From contig NZ_JAUCYU010000011.1 in NCBI RefSeq assembly GCF_030373445.1, forward strand, positions 62,001 through 126,000: 64,000 bases of DNA. The letters are read 5' to 3'. The stretch comes from Roseovarius sp. GTDB lineage: Bacteria; Pseudomonadota; Alphaproteobacteria; Rhodobacterales; Rhodobacteraceae. The notes beneath the pieces are model-generated. The model had not been told where the DNA came from, searched no databases, and saw nothing but the letters and a program-made list of their open reading frames with translations. Position numbers and translations under genes: made by a program. Shown piece after piece: positions 33,224 through 42,419 of this stretch (position 1 is its first letter; every line of letters starts with the position of its first letter).

Positions 33224-35062
33224 ATGAACACCGACGAATACGAGGATACCGCCCGACAGATGGACGCCGACGTCGTGGTCATAGGCGGTGGCGTGGCCGG
33301 TTTGAGCGCGGCGACTGCGGCGGCCTGGTCGGGCAAGCGCGTGGTGCTGGTGGAACGTTCGGCCGTGCTGGGCGGCACCGCGCGCCAGGCGAATGGCAGC
33401 ATCTGGATACCCAACAACCATTTGGCGAAAGCCAAGGGTATCCAGCACGATCTAGATGATGAAATGCGGTTCATCCTGAGCGAATGCTGGCCCGCGTTCT
33501 CGGAAGGGTCGGATTATCACGGTGTCGGACAGCACGCCTATACGCGGTTGGAGACCTACCTCGCCTCGGGTGAAAAGGTCATCCGCGACCTCGACCGCTC
33601 CGGCGTTCAGAAATTCACGCAACTGGACCAGATCTTCAAGAGCTTCTTCTTTTCCAAGGCCGATTCCAAGGCGATTGCCCGCGACGCCCTCGAACACAAG
33701 GACCGGCCCGATGCTCCGCATGACATCCGCCTGGCCGCACGGCAATCCTGGGATTATTGCTGGAACAATCCCTACAACCGGGTGCCTTACGGCAAACATG
33801 TCTGGGCCGCGTTCGACCGTCGCATCACCGGCCAGTATTTCCGGACCGGATTGAAGAAGCACGGGCGCCATATCTTCCGGAACTTGCGCTCCCTCGGAAG
33901 CTTGTCCTCGGTGGGTGATCAGCTGAAGAAACTGCCCACGAAATTCTGGGGGATGGGCCACGGCCTCATTCTCGTGGAACGTTTCCGCCGCCACCTGGAA
34001 GGGGCAGGGGTGCAAATCCTGCTCGAACATGAATGCGTGGCCGTCGAAACCTCGGACGAGCGGGCCGATGCGCTCCTTTTGAAGTCCACCAAGACGTCCG
34101 GCACGATACGGTGCAGGGTCAACGACGCGGTCATATTCTCGAACGGGTGCATGTCGCAATTGACGGTCGAACAGGAGGAAGGGCCATACAAGCCGGTCCG
34201 GTCCACCTGCGTCGCGCCCACCAGCACAGGCGATACCTTCCGGATCTTCGACGACATGGATGTCTCGCTCGACCGGGCACACAAGCCATTGCTGGCGCAG
34301 AGCATCTTTCAACTGGCGCAGCAAGGAAAAGGCCTGTCGAACGAGCCCGTCTTCTTCATTTACGGCGACAGCTTTTTCATCGTCGACCGACACGGGCGCC
34401 GGGTTGTGAATGAGAAGCTCAACTACCACGATCGCGCCTCGTGCCAACTGGGCGACCCCGACAGGGAATTCCTGTTTCTCATCGGCGACCGCAGGTTCGT
34501 TGACCGCGCATGGGGGTTCGGCATCGGGCTGCCCTTCGACAGGTCACTCGTCCTTGAAGGCGACAGTTTTGCCGAGTTGCAACAGAAAGCCGATGCCCTG
34601 TTCGAGAGGGAAGGGGTCGACTTCAGATTGTCGGACGACTTCGCAGAGACGGCGGGCCAAACCCTGGACGTTTTCAACGGCTATGCCGCCAAGGGGCACG
34701 ATCCGGATTTCGGGCGCGGTGAAAACGCCTATGATGTGCTCGGCTACCCCAGGCCGGACCGCGATCACAGCTCACCCTCCCGAACCATGCAGCCGCTGAC
34801 CGGCGAACGGCTGTACCTTTGCGTCTATTCCCTTTCGGCGTTTACCACGCACGGCGGCATTTCGTGCGACAAGGACTCCCTGGTCCTGAACCGCGACGGC
34901 CAGCCATGGCGGAACCTGTACGCGGTCGGAACCTGTGCAGCCAGTTTCCTGAACGGACACTACCCTGCGCATGGCCTCTCGATCGGGTCCTGCCTCGTAC
35001 AGGGCTACCTTGCGGGCCTCCACGCGACAGGCAACGAGGAAAGATTGCATCTCGTCGATTGA
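33224..35062 (+). CDS. FAD-dependent oxidoreductase of the KSTD / fumarate-reductase flavoprotein family
   Basis: A 612-aa cytoplasmic flavoprotein. The dinucleotide-binding motif DVVVIGGGVAGLSAA (about 15-29) is followed by GGTARQANGSIWIPNN (about 49-64), the FAD-phosphate loop of this family. A substrate-facing middle (about 230-430) and the C-terminal FAD motif GGISCDKDSLVLNRDG plus NLYAVGTCAASFLNGHYPAHG are typical of 3-ketosteroid dehydrogenase-type enzymes and flavocytochrome-like reductases. Such proteins remove or add hydrogen across a C-C bond next to a carbonyl. It is monocistronic or leads the SRPBCC gene 415 bases downstream. The specific substrate cannot be named. Confidence 0.88.
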   Translation: MNTDEYEDTARQMDADVVVIGGGVAGLSAATAAAWSGKRVVLVERSAVLGGTARQANGSIWIPNNHLAKAKGIQHDLDDEMRFILSECWPAFSEGSDYHGVGQHAYTRLETYLASGEKVIRDLDRSGVQKFTQLDQIFKSFFFSKADSKAIARDALEHKDRPDAPHDIRLAARQSWDYCWNNPYNRVPYGKHVWAAFDRRITGQYFRTGLKKHGRHIFRNLRSLGSLSSVGDQLKKLPTKFWGMGHGLILVERFRRHLEGAGVQILLEHECVAVETSDERADALLLKSTKTSGTIRCRVNDAVIFSNGCMSQLTVEQEEGPYKPVRSTCVAPTSTGDTFRIFDDMDVSLDRAHKPLLAQSIFQLAQQGKGLSNEPVFFIYGDSFFIVDRHGRRVVNEKLNYHDRASCQLGDPDREFLFLIGDRRFVDRAWGFGIGLPFDRSLVLEGDSFAELQQKADALFEREGVDFRLSDDFAETAGQTLDVFNGYAAKGHDPDFGRGENAYDVLGYPRPDRDHSSPSRTMQPLTGERLYLCVYSLSAFTTHGGISCDKDSLVLNRDGQPWRNLYAVGTCAASFLNGHYPAHGLSIGSCLVQGYLAGLHATGNEERLHLVD

Positions 35063-35477
35063 TCCCGCCGGTCGAGCCGCAAGCCTCGCAACATCAAAAC
35101 GCGAGCAGGATGACGACAATAATCGGGATGATTATGACGGTCGCTATTACCTGTTTCCCGTTAGGATCCATGATCGCCCGATTGCTTGAGATGCGCAGAG
35201 TGGGGGCAAGCTACTTTATCCTCCCCGTCATTGCAATGCAGCGGGCCCCATGACGTGGGGACCGTCACCCTCGCGGGTTCAGCCAGCGACCCTACGGCGA
35301 TAGCCTGACCGACCGCCGCTCTGCCCGGCAATTGTCGAGATGCGACAGCCATCTCAGAGAAGCCTCATTACCGCCTTAATGCCGCAAGATTAGGCCTCCA
35401 TTAACGCCCGTGAACGCAAGCGGGATGTCGGGCATCGCCCGAGGTTCACGCCCCCCGAACTGGCATGGAGAAGCATA
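35063..35477. other. intergenic region after the FAD oxidoreductase
   Basis: A 415-base gap. A hairpin CCCCA-TGACG-TGGGG (about 35246-35260) could end the upstream transcript, but no T-run follows. A 49-residue hydrophobic frame (35107-35253) is open but its ATG lacks a spaced ribosome binding site, so it is not called. TTAATGCC and CATTAACG fragments at about 35373 and 35398 are single TTAA words, not paired. The region just before 35478 has a good ribosome binding site, GGAGAA. Confidence 0.5.
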
Positions 35478-36002
35478 GTGATTACGTTGAATACGGGTCT
35501 CGACCTGGTGGTTAAGGCAACTTACACGGACTCGACCGAAGCGCTGTTCGAAAAGGCCAGAAGCTTTGCCGACATGATGGAAGTCTCGCACCCGGTTACC
35601 GTCTACGATGGCCTTCCGTCCGAATTGATGCAGCCCGGCAAGACATACGTCACGAACGTCACGGCCTTGGGCTTTGCCAAGTCATACGACTACCATATCC
35701 GCATCGACGAGGTCTGCCCCCGCACCATGGTCATAGAAACCAGCGAATGGGGCAAGGGTATCCGCCACTGGCTGCATACGATTGAAATTCTGCCGGGGAA
35801 CGATGGCTCCGTTTGGACCGACCGGATCAGCATCGATGCCGGCCTGACAACGCCGGTGCTCGCTCTCTTCGCCCGGCATATGTACCGGCACCGGCACAAG
35901 GAACGGGGCGCCGTCGAGCTTTCTGCCAGCTTGCAACGCAGTCGCAGCGTGACGTCCCGGTCGCTCCAATCGGCAACCCAACAGAAAGGCGCTGTCCGGT
36001 AA
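35478..36002 (+). CDS. SRPBCC/START-like domain protein
   Basis: A 174-aa protein from GTG 35478 with GGAGAA 6 bases upstream. The first 120 residues alternate long strands with a central helix (VVKATYTDSTEALFEKARSF; YVTNVTALGFAKSYDYHIRI; HWLHTIEILPGNDGSVWTDR), the SRPBCC helix-grip fold that binds hydrophobic ligands in a long cavity. The C-terminal 50 residues are basic (MYRHRHKER) and low-complexity, and look disordered. No catalytic motif is evident. The neighbouring flavoprotein and CoA genes suggest a ligand-carrying or cyclase-like role, but that is only context. The next gene (TetR) is convergent. Confidence 0.72.
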   Translation: MITLNTGLDLVVKATYTDSTEALFEKARSFADMMEVSHPVTVYDGLPSELMQPGKTYVTNVTALGFAKSYDYHIRIDEVCPRTMVIETSEWGKGIRHWLHTIEILPGNDGSVWTDRISIDAGLTTPVLALFARHMYRHRHKERGAVELSASLQRSRSVTSRSLQSATQQKGAVR

Positions 36003-36129
36003 GTCCTGCCTGATCATGTCGGGAATGCTCACGATCATCCCGACCTCGTGACCACGGCGCGTTGAAAAGCAACGGCACAGTTTGCGTGCGTGCAGACCGG
36101 GCAGGGCGCCGGCAGGCTCCGACGCATGT

Positions 36130-36825
36130 TCACCCTTCCGAGGCCTGCCCGTCGCGGCCGGTGAAGGATCGGAACCATACGTTCGTGAACGTGTTCGCCA
36201 GCATTTCATGCCCATAGCCCAGCTTGTCCGGATAGGCGCTTATCATGCGCAAACATCCGTCAACGGAGGCAATGCAGGACAAGGCTGTCGCCATTCGCTC
36301 GTCCGCGGTGGCGGGCCAGGTTCCGATCAACCCTTCGTTCTCGAAGGCGGCGACAATCCGTCTGGCGATCCGGATATTCTGGGCCAGGTCCATCTCGGCA
36401 AACTTCGGTAGTTGATCGACCAGTTGAAAATGGCAACGCATCAACCCGGGGTTCTCGAAGTATATGCTGATGTAATAGAGGTGCCCGACACTCAGGCGGG
36501 AATACAGCGGCACCTGCTCGACAAAACGCGGGCGCTTTTGCCGTATCGTGGCCATGAAAAGCGTCAAGGTGTCGAATGTCGCGGCTTCGGTGTCTTTCCA
36601 GTACCGGTAGAACGTCCCGTTGGCGACCCCGGCTTCCGAACAGATATCGGTGACCCTCAGGTCGTGATACCCGCTCTCAGAGAGAATCTTCGCCGTGGCG
36701 ATCTCGAGGGTGGCGCGCGTCCTTTCTCCCTTTCGCAAACCGGATGAATTTTTAAGCTTTGACTTCAAGTGGTCTACAAAATTGAAGCCGTTGGCTGATT
36801 TTTCATTCACTCCCTCAGTGCTCAC
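36130..36825 (-). CDS. TetR-family transcriptional regulator
   Basis: A 231-aa regulator. After a charged N-terminal tail, an N-terminal helix-turn-helix (about 35-80: GERTRATLEIATAKILSESG, VTDICSEAGVANGTFYRYW) is characteristic of TetR. The C-terminal part (about 90-231) is an all-helical ligand-binding region. GTG 36825 is chosen because GGAGG lies 9 bases upstream; the ORF is open further but is AT-rich and uncoding there. It is divergent from the acyl-CoA ligase with 132 bases between, and a 16-bp near-palindrome (36881-36896) lies there. It should repress the CoA-ligase/hydratase operon, relieved by a substrate or its CoA ester. Confidence 0.9.
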   Translation of the reverse strand: MSTEGVNEKSANGFNFVDHLKSKLKNSSGLRKGERTRATLEIATAKILSESGYHDLRVTDICSEAGVANGTFYRYWKDTEAATFDTLTLFMATIRQKRPRFVEQVPLYSRLSVGHLYYISIYFENPGLMRCHFQLVDQLPKFAEMDLAQNIRIARRIVAAFENEGLIGTWPATADERMATALSCIASVDGCLRMISAYPDKLGYGHEMLANTFTNVWFRSFTGRDGQASEG

Positions 36826-36880
36826 TCTCGGTATCCTCCACTTATTCTTGACAAGGGCAAAACCGCGAAGCTCAAATATG

Positions 36881-36896
36881 AAACTGACGTCACTTT
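36881..36896. promoter_or_regulatory. candidate TetR operator (16-bp imperfect palindrome)
   Basis: AAACTGAC followed by GTCACTTT is symmetric at 7 of 8 positions about the centre between 36888 and 36889, with TGACGTCA (36885-36892) as a perfect core. It lies 55 bases from the regulator start and 61 bases from the ligase start, inside the divergent gap. TetR dimers commonly bind sites of this size and position. Confidence 0.5.
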
Positions 36897-36957
36897 TTGT
36901 TTTAACGGGTATGGCCTGTTTGATTCGGTCTGACAATACGCAGGAGAAAGCTTTCAA

Positions 36958-38568
36958 GTGAAGCACTTCAATCAAATATCGGACTTTTACGAGAGGGCTC
37001 TGAACTGCCGGATGCATGGCAGTGTTCACGGCTTGATCGATGATGCCGCCAGCCGCATTCCGGAGGCCAAGGCGTGGCATTTCATCGAGAGCCGCCACGA
37101 GATCAGCTACGCGGACCTGTCCCGGGCCACGCGGCAGGTCGCGGCGGGGCTCTCTTTGCTGGGCGTCGGTTCGATGGATCGCGTGGCCGTTCAGCTTCCC
37201 AACGTTCCCGAATTTCCCTTGTCCTGGATCGGGATCGGCCGGCTGGGCGCGGTCATGGTTCCGGTCAACTACCGCTATTCGCCGCGGGAAGTGGCCTACG
37301 TGATCAACGACAGCGGGGCGAACCTCCTCGTCACCACGGCCGAAATGGCGCGGGCCTTCATGACGAACGCCGAAACGGCCGACCTCATAAGCCCCGACAG
37401 GATCATCGTTGTCGACGGCGAGGTTCCCGGCACGAAAGGCTGGGCGGACATTGCCGAGGCCGACCCGGTCGAGTTGCCGGATGTCGACGCGGACGCTCTG
37501 CTGAACATACAATATACATCCGGCACGACGGGATTTCCCAAGGGTTGCATGCTGTCACACGACTACTGGCTGGTTCTCAGCGCTGTCGTGGCGGCCCGGC
37601 TGAACTTCCAGAAACAGAATGTCCTGGTGGCGCAGCCCTTCTTCTACATGGATCCTCAATGGACACTTGCCATGTCCGTCCGCCTCGGCGGCACGCTTGT
37701 CGTCGCCCCGGGGCCCTCGATCTCGCGATTCATGGGGTGGGTTCGGGAATACGACATCGGTTTCTGCAGCTTTCCGGAGCTGCTGGCCAAGGAACCCCCC
37801 AGGCCGGACGATGCGGACAACCCGTTGCGCGACGTGGTCATTTACGGTGTGCCGGGTCACATGCACGCCGATGTCGAAAAGCGTTTCGGCATCAGGGCGC
37901 GCGACGGCTACGGGATGACCGAGATCGGATCGGCGATCATCTCGCCGTTTGAACTGGAGAACATCATCGGGTCGGGAAGCTGCGGCATTGCCTCGCCCTT
38001 CCGGGAACTGTCGATAAGGGACCCGGAGGGAAACGAGGTTCCCGTGGGCCAGGAAGGCGAGCTGTGGGTCCGTGGCCGATCCATCATGCAAGGCTACTGG
38101 CAAAGGCCGGACGCCAACGCCCAAAGCTTCGGAGACGGCGGTTGGTTCCGCACGGGCGACCTGTTCTGCCGGGACGAGGCGGGGCTCTTCTACATCACCG
38201 GCCGCCTCAAGGACATGATCCGCAGGTCGAGCGAGAACATCGCCGCCCGCGAGGTCGAGGTCGTATCCGTCGGCTTCGCAGGTGTCCGCGAGGCAGCCGC
38301 GGTTCCCGTGCCCGATGAAGCCCGCGGCCAGGAGGTGAAGATCTACCTCGTGCCCGAGCAGATGCCCGATGATCGCGACGCCTTCCTCGGGCGATACTTC
38401 GAGCACTGCCAACGGGAACTCGCCCCTTTCAAGATCCCGCGTTTCGTGGAGCTTCGCGAAGCTCTTCCCAAGACGGTCTCGGACAAGATCGCGAAACAGG
38501 ACCTCATCAATTCAACCCCGGATCTGCGTGTCAACTCCTATGACCGCGTCGATCAAACCTGGCGATAG
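36958..38568 (+). CDS. AMP-forming acyl-CoA synthetase (ligase)
   Basis: A 536-aa adenylate-forming ligase. Core motifs are YTSGTTGFPKG (186-196), YGMTE (318-322), a GWFRTGDL segment, the hinge GRLKDMIRR and the catalytic lysine in SDKIAK (K510). Such enzymes turn a carboxylate, ATP and CoA into an acyl-CoA. The size and motifs fit medium/branched/aromatic-acid ligases and resemble the carnitine-betaine ligase CaiC, but the substrate is unproven. GTG 36958 has CAGGAGAAAG upstream. It is first in an operon with the enoyl-CoA hydratase just 7 bases after its stop. Confidence 0.9.
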   Translation: MKHFNQISDFYERALNCRMHGSVHGLIDDAASRIPEAKAWHFIESRHEISYADLSRATRQVAAGLSLLGVGSMDRVAVQLPNVPEFPLSWIGIGRLGAVMVPVNYRYSPREVAYVINDSGANLLVTTAEMARAFMTNAETADLISPDRIIVVDGEVPGTKGWADIAEADPVELPDVDADALLNIQYTSGTTGFPKGCMLSHDYWLVLSAVVAARLNFQKQNVLVAQPFFYMDPQWTLAMSVRLGGTLVVAPGPSISRFMGWVREYDIGFCSFPELLAKEPPRPDDADNPLRDVVIYGVPGHMHADVEKRFGIRARDGYGMTEIGSAIISPFELENIIGSGSCGIASPFRELSIRDPEGNEVPVGQEGELWVRGRSIMQGYWQRPDANAQSFGDGGWFRTGDLFCRDEAGLFYITGRLKDMIRRSSENIAAREVEVVSVGFAGVREAAAVPVPDEARGQEVKIYLVPEQMPDDRDAFLGRYFEHCQRELAPFKIPRFVELREALPKTVSDKIAKQDLINSTPDLRVNSYDRVDQTWR

Positions 38569-38575
38569 AGTAAGC

Positions 38576-39382
38576 ATGACAGTGAAATATGAACGTGACG
38601 GCGCAATCGGAATCTTCACCTTCGACAACCCGCCGGTAAATCCTCTTACGCCATCGATGCACAAGCAATTCTTCCATGCCATGCAGGAGTTTCTTGCGGA
38701 TGACCAGATCCGTTGCGGAATCCTGACCGGCGCGGGCGACCGCGCCTTCTGCGCCGGCGATGACATCAAGACGCCCTACAAGAAATCCCTGAACCGTCAG
38801 GAAGAGCTGGCAGATCACCTTTGGCCGCACCGCAACGAGGGTGAGACGCCGGAGAATTTCACGTGGGCACGCGACCTGGTGATGGTCGAGCGGTACAAGC
38901 CGATCATCGGGGCGGTCAACGGCTGGTGCCTGGGGCAGGGCTTCATCTACCTCATGCACCTCACGGACATCCGGATCGCCTCGCCGGATGCCCAGTTCGG
39001 CGCGCCGGAGATTAACTACGGTATGGCCGGTGTCGGCGGAAATACCCGCCTTGGCCGGTTTCTTCCGCCCCCGGTTGCAATGTGGATGCTGCTCACCGGC
39101 GAGCCCTTGTCCGCCGAAGATGCACTGAAACACAGCCTGATCAACGAGATCGTCGACAAGGAGGATCTCCTGACGCGCGCCCGTCAGATCGCCGCGATGA
39201 TTGCCGTGCATCCGCCAGAAGCGGTGCGCATAGAAATGGAGGTCTTTTACCGGTCGCTCGATCTTTCCAAGACCGACGCGCTGGCCTTCACCAAGCACAT
39301 GTACCGAATGCAACGCCTCGGGCTCGCCACCCATGGCGGAGAGAGCATCGGGGATATGAAGTTCGCCTATTCAACAAAATAA
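38576..39382 (+). CDS. enoyl-CoA hydratase/isomerase family protein (crotonase fold)
   Basis: A 268-aa crotonase. The oxyanion-hole strands AFCAGDDI and GWCLGQGFIYLMHLTDIRIA are intact, and FGAPEINYGMAGVGGNTRL aligns with the second catalytic Glu region, so one catalytic Glu is present by eye. The residue that aligns with the other catalytic Glu (GGGCE in classical hydratases, here GQGFI) is missing. Loss of one Glu usually means hydrolase, isomerase, decarboxylase or lyase chemistry rather than simple hydration. It overlaps nothing and follows the ligase by 7 bases, so it acts on the same CoA ester. Reaction not assigned. Confidence 0.88.
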   Translation: MTVKYERDGAIGIFTFDNPPVNPLTPSMHKQFFHAMQEFLADDQIRCGILTGAGDRAFCAGDDIKTPYKKSLNRQEELADHLWPHRNEGETPENFTWARDLVMVERYKPIIGAVNGWCLGQGFIYLMHLTDIRIASPDAQFGAPEINYGMAGVGGNTRLGRFLPPPVAMWMLLTGEPLSAEDALKHSLINEIVDKEDLLTRARQIAAMIAVHPPEAVRIEMEVFYRSLDLSKTDALAFTKHMYRMQRLGLATHGGESIGDMKFAYSTK

Positions 39383-39446
39383 CCAGAGCAATTCGATTGC
39401 CATCACCCCAGCCCGGCTCGACCGGCGAACCAACATGGAGATCAAG

Positions 39447-40553
39447 ATGACCAACTACGAAGGAAAATCACGACGTCATGCAACAGGCGTGCTGCGCGCG
39501 GGCCGAAGACTGGGGGTCGGGCTCGTTCTCGCCGGTTCACTTCCTGCCATCGCCGCGGCCCAAAGCTGTCACCCCGACGGGGACCCCATCGAGGGGCAGG
39601 TCTACTTCTTTTCGAGCGGCGGGTCATACGGCCGCGCCATCGAAGAGGCGTATTTCGAACCCTTCACCGAGGAATGCGGCGTGGAGGTCGTCCACACCAC
39701 CGGCACCCGGAATTTCGCCCAGCTCGAGCAATTCGTCGAATCCGGCAACGTCCCCTGGGACATCGCGGCAACCCTGACCGACCAGGAATATCCGCTGGGG
39801 GTCGAGAAAGGCCTTTTCCACAAGCTGCCGGACGGCTTCTGGACGGAAATCGAAGACGAGATGTCCGAAGGCGCGATCAGCGAGTACGGCGCGTGGGCCG
39901 CACCCTATTCGGACGTGATGGTCTACTCCACGGTCGGTGAGGTCGAAATGGAAGGCTGGGCCGATTTCTGGGATACGGAAACGTTTCCCGGCCCCCGGAT
40001 GATGCAGAACAGTCCGATGAGTCTGGCGATTGCCCTGCTGGCGGACGGTGTGCCCGCAGACGAACTGTATCCTCTCGATCTCGATCGCGCATTCGCCAAG
40101 ATGGACGAGCTGAAGCCCAGCATCCGTGCCTTCTGGTCTTCGGCGGAACAGCCCATTCAGGGCACGGCCTCAGGGGAATTCGTCGCCGGTACGACATGGA
40201 ACGGCCGGGTCATCACGGCGATGAAGGATGGCAAGGATGTCGGAATTTCCTGGGAAGGCGCCTTGTTGCACAGTTCCTGGACCTTCATTCTCGAGGGGGC
40301 GCCAAATGCCCGCAACGCCGAAGCGCTGATGTATTTCATGCAACGGCCCGAGCAACAGGCCAAGCTGGCCGAGATCACCGGCTATACCGGTGGCAACGCC
40401 AGGGTCGCCGAATTCCTGACGCCCGAAGTGCTCGAAACGCTTCCGACCGCACCCGAGCACGTGGCGCAGGCTTCCGTCGTGGACGGCAAGTGGTGGGCCG
40501 AGAATATCTCGGAAGTGCAGGGGCGCTGGGACGCCTGGGTGGTCGCCCAGTGA
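39447..40553 (+). CDS. Pot-type (spermidine/putrescine-like) periplasmic binding protein
   Basis: A 368-aa secreted protein. A basic N-region and hydrophobic core (LGVGLVLAGSLPAIAAA) form a signal peptide of about 34 residues. The mature region matches PotD/PotF-type extracellular solute-binding family 1: YFFSSGGSYGRAIEEAYFEPF, VVHTTGTRNFAQLEQFV and a GNVPWDIAATLTDQEY segment, with ATTWNGRV near the middle. Such proteins bind polyamines or other cationic organics. Either ATG 39435 or 39447 could start it; GGAG precedes the second. It leads the transporter operon (two permeases and an ATPase) downstream of the CoA genes. Confidence 0.9.
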   Translation: MTNYEGKSRRHATGVLRAGRRLGVGLVLAGSLPAIAAAQSCHPDGDPIEGQVYFFSSGGSYGRAIEEAYFEPFTEECGVEVVHTTGTRNFAQLEQFVESGNVPWDIAATLTDQEYPLGVEKGLFHKLPDGFWTEIEDEMSEGAISEYGAWAAPYSDVMVYSTVGEVEMEGWADFWDTETFPGPRMMQNSPMSLAIALLADGVPADELYPLDLDRAFAKMDELKPSIRAFWSSAEQPIQGTASGEFVAGTTWNGRVITAMKDGKDVGISWEGALLHSSWTFILEGAPNARNAEALMYFMQRPEQQAKLAEITGYTGGNARVAEFLTPEVLETLPTAPEHVAQASVVDGKWWAENISEVQGRWDAWVVAQ

Positions 40554-41479
40554 CCCAGGGGGCAGACACCTACGCCTCCAAGAAGGCCGGCCCGTCGATA
40601 TCGGGCCGGCTCTTCAGGCGGCGCGCGAGCAGTGGACAGGTGAAGGCCCTGCGGTATCTGCTTCTCGCGCCCGCCGTCGTTCTTACTGTCCTGATCGTCT
40701 TCGTGCCCCTGCTCATGGCCCTGGGGGAATCGGTCGGGTTCGACGATGGCTGGTCGCTGGAGGCATTCCGGACGGTGCTGACCCAATCGCCCTATCCGAT
40801 TGTTCTGAAGAACACCTTCGTGATCGCGGGGATCGTCACGTTTTTCGCCCTGCTCCTGGCCGCGCCGGCCGCCGCCTTCATCGCCCGGCAATCCAGCCGA
40901 ACCTCGGGCGTGTTGCTTGCCCTGATCGTGGCTTCGCTGTGGATCTCGGTCCTGGTCAAGATGTTCGCCTGGCAGGTGGTCCTCGGCAGGCTCGGACCGC
41001 TGAACGATCTCCTCCGCTTCATCGGCCTGACCGATGCCCCGATCTCGATGCTCTACACGCGCGGTGCCGTCGTGATCTCAATGGTCCATTTCATGATCCC
41101 GCACGCCTGCATTCTGCTCGTGGCGGCGATGCGGCGGGTCGACTGGGAAATCATCATCGCCGCCAGCACCCTCGGGGCAAAAGCCGGGCTGATCTTCCGT
41201 GAAGCCTACTGGCCCCAGATCAGGCTCTCCTTCATCATGACGGCCTTGATCGTTTTCGTTCTTTCCAGTGCCTTTTTCGTCGCCCCCGCGCTGCTCGGTG
41301 GACCGGGGGAAACAATGATCGGCATGCAGATGAAATCAGATCTTTCCACCCGCTACGACAGCGGTCTTCCCGCCGCCACCGGGATCCTCCTGACCCTCAG
41401 CCTCATCCTGGTGTCCGGCATCGCAGTGCTGATGACCGGCGGGTCGTTCCGGAAGGCCACCAGGGAACTTGCCAAATGA
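40550..41479 (+). CDS. Pot-type ABC transporter permease 1
   Basis: A 309-aa inner-membrane protein with a first helix RYLLLAPAVVLTVLIVFVP, five or more further helices and the EAA-like segment AASTLGAKAGLIFREAYWPQI of binding-protein-dependent permeases. The start is GTG 40550, sharing bases with the binding-protein stop (TGA 40551-40553). It pairs with the next gene to form the membrane channel. The soluble N-terminal 33 residues (TYASKKAGPSISGRLFRRRAS) are basic and probably cytoplasmic. Confidence 0.9.
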   Translation: MTQGADTYASKKAGPSISGRLFRRRASSGQVKALRYLLLAPAVVLTVLIVFVPLLMALGESVGFDDGWSLEAFRTVLTQSPYPIVLKNTFVIAGIVTFFALLLAAPAAAFIARQSSRTSGVLLALIVASLWISVLVKMFAWQVVLGRLGPLNDLLRFIGLTDAPISMLYTRGAVVISMVHFMIPHACILLVAAMRRVDWEIIIAASTLGAKAGLIFREAYWPQIRLSFIMTALIVFVLSSAFFVAPALLGGPGETMIGMQMKSDLSTRYDSGLPAATGILLTLSLILVSGIAVLMTGGSFRKATRELAK

Positions 41480-42291
41480 AGTCGCGCCACCTGAATATCC
41501 TCGGCTGGGTCTATTGCTGCCTGCTCATCGCGTTCCTGCTGTTCCCGATCATCATCATGGTGCCGATCAGCTTCGGAGACACCGATACGCTGCATTTCCC
41601 GCCCGAGCGTCTGTCCCTTCGCTGGTACGAAACCGTGCTCGGGGATGATCGCTGGCTCGACTCGGCCAAGCTGTCGCTTTGGATCGCGATCTGGGCAGCA
41701 GGACTGGCGACCGTTGCCGGCCTGCTCGTCGGGCTTGTCCACATGCGACTCGGCCGGATCGGGGTGCCGTTGCGCATCGTGCTGATGATGCCGCTGGTGG
41801 CCCCGAACGTGGTGATCGCGACGGGCCTGTTCTCGCTTCTGCTGCCGCTCGGCCTGCTTGGCTCTCCGACATCGCTGATCCTGGGGCATGCCTGCCTGGC
41901 GGTTCCCCTGACGATGGTCATATTTCTCAACGCCGCGGACTCGCTGGACCCGCTGCTCTGGACGGCGGCGGATTCCCTCGGTGCCAGATGGCCCCGGATA
42001 CTCCGGGAGATCGTCCTGCCCAATCTCGGCATCAGCATCGTCGCAGCCTTCCTGATTGCCTTCATAACGTCCTGGGACGAAGTCACCCTGGCCATCTTCG
42101 TCGGCCCGATCGTGGTGCCGACGCTGCCCAGCCGGATGTTCTCCTTCCTGACCGAGATGATCGACCCGGCCGTCACCGCCATTGCCACGATGCTGATCGG
42201 CGTCACCGCCCTGATCGGCCTGCTCATGATCATCCTGAACATCGTGGGCCGAAAGTATTCCGCGGCCAGGCGGCAGGGGGCAGGGCAATGA
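41476..42291 (+). CDS. Pot-type ABC transporter permease 2
   Basis: A 271-aa permease of the PotC/PotI class with about six helices. The EAA-like loop is ADSLGARWPRILREIVLPNL. It overlaps permease 1 by ATGA (41476-41479), and its stop lies 129 bases before the preferred ATPase start. With the 40550 gene it makes a heterodimeric channel. No special specificity residue can be read. Confidence 0.9.
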   Translation: MKSRHLNILGWVYCCLLIAFLLFPIIIMVPISFGDTDTLHFPPERLSLRWYETVLGDDRWLDSAKLSLWIAIWAAGLATVAGLLVGLVHMRLGRIGVPLRIVLMMPLVAPNVVIATGLFSLLLPLGLLGSPTSLILGHACLAVPLTMVIFLNAADSLDPLLWTAADSLGARWPRILREIVLPNLGISIVAAFLIAFITSWDEVTLAIFVGPIVVPTLPSRMFSFLTEMIDPAVTAIATMLIGVTALIGLLMIILNIVGRKYSAARRQGAGQ

Positions 42292-42419
42292 CGGACACCC
42301 GGCATGGCACTGCGACCACCGGGATCCCCACGGTGGCGGAATCCGGATTGGCGCATCCGGAGGCTCGGACCGGGCAGGAGCATTTCCATTCACGTCAACC
42401 GAGAGGTCGAGCACGAAAC

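Noticed and set aside
35107..35253. 49-residue hydrophobic frame after the FAD oxidoreductase
   Set aside because: Membrane-like by composition, but AGCAGG directly abuts the ATG with no spacing and no conserved feature is visible.
42288..42419. 44-residue extension of the Pot ATPase from ATG 42288
   Set aside because: Kept only as an alternative: the start is coupled to the permease stop, but the added sequence is low-complexity and family members start nearer 42420.
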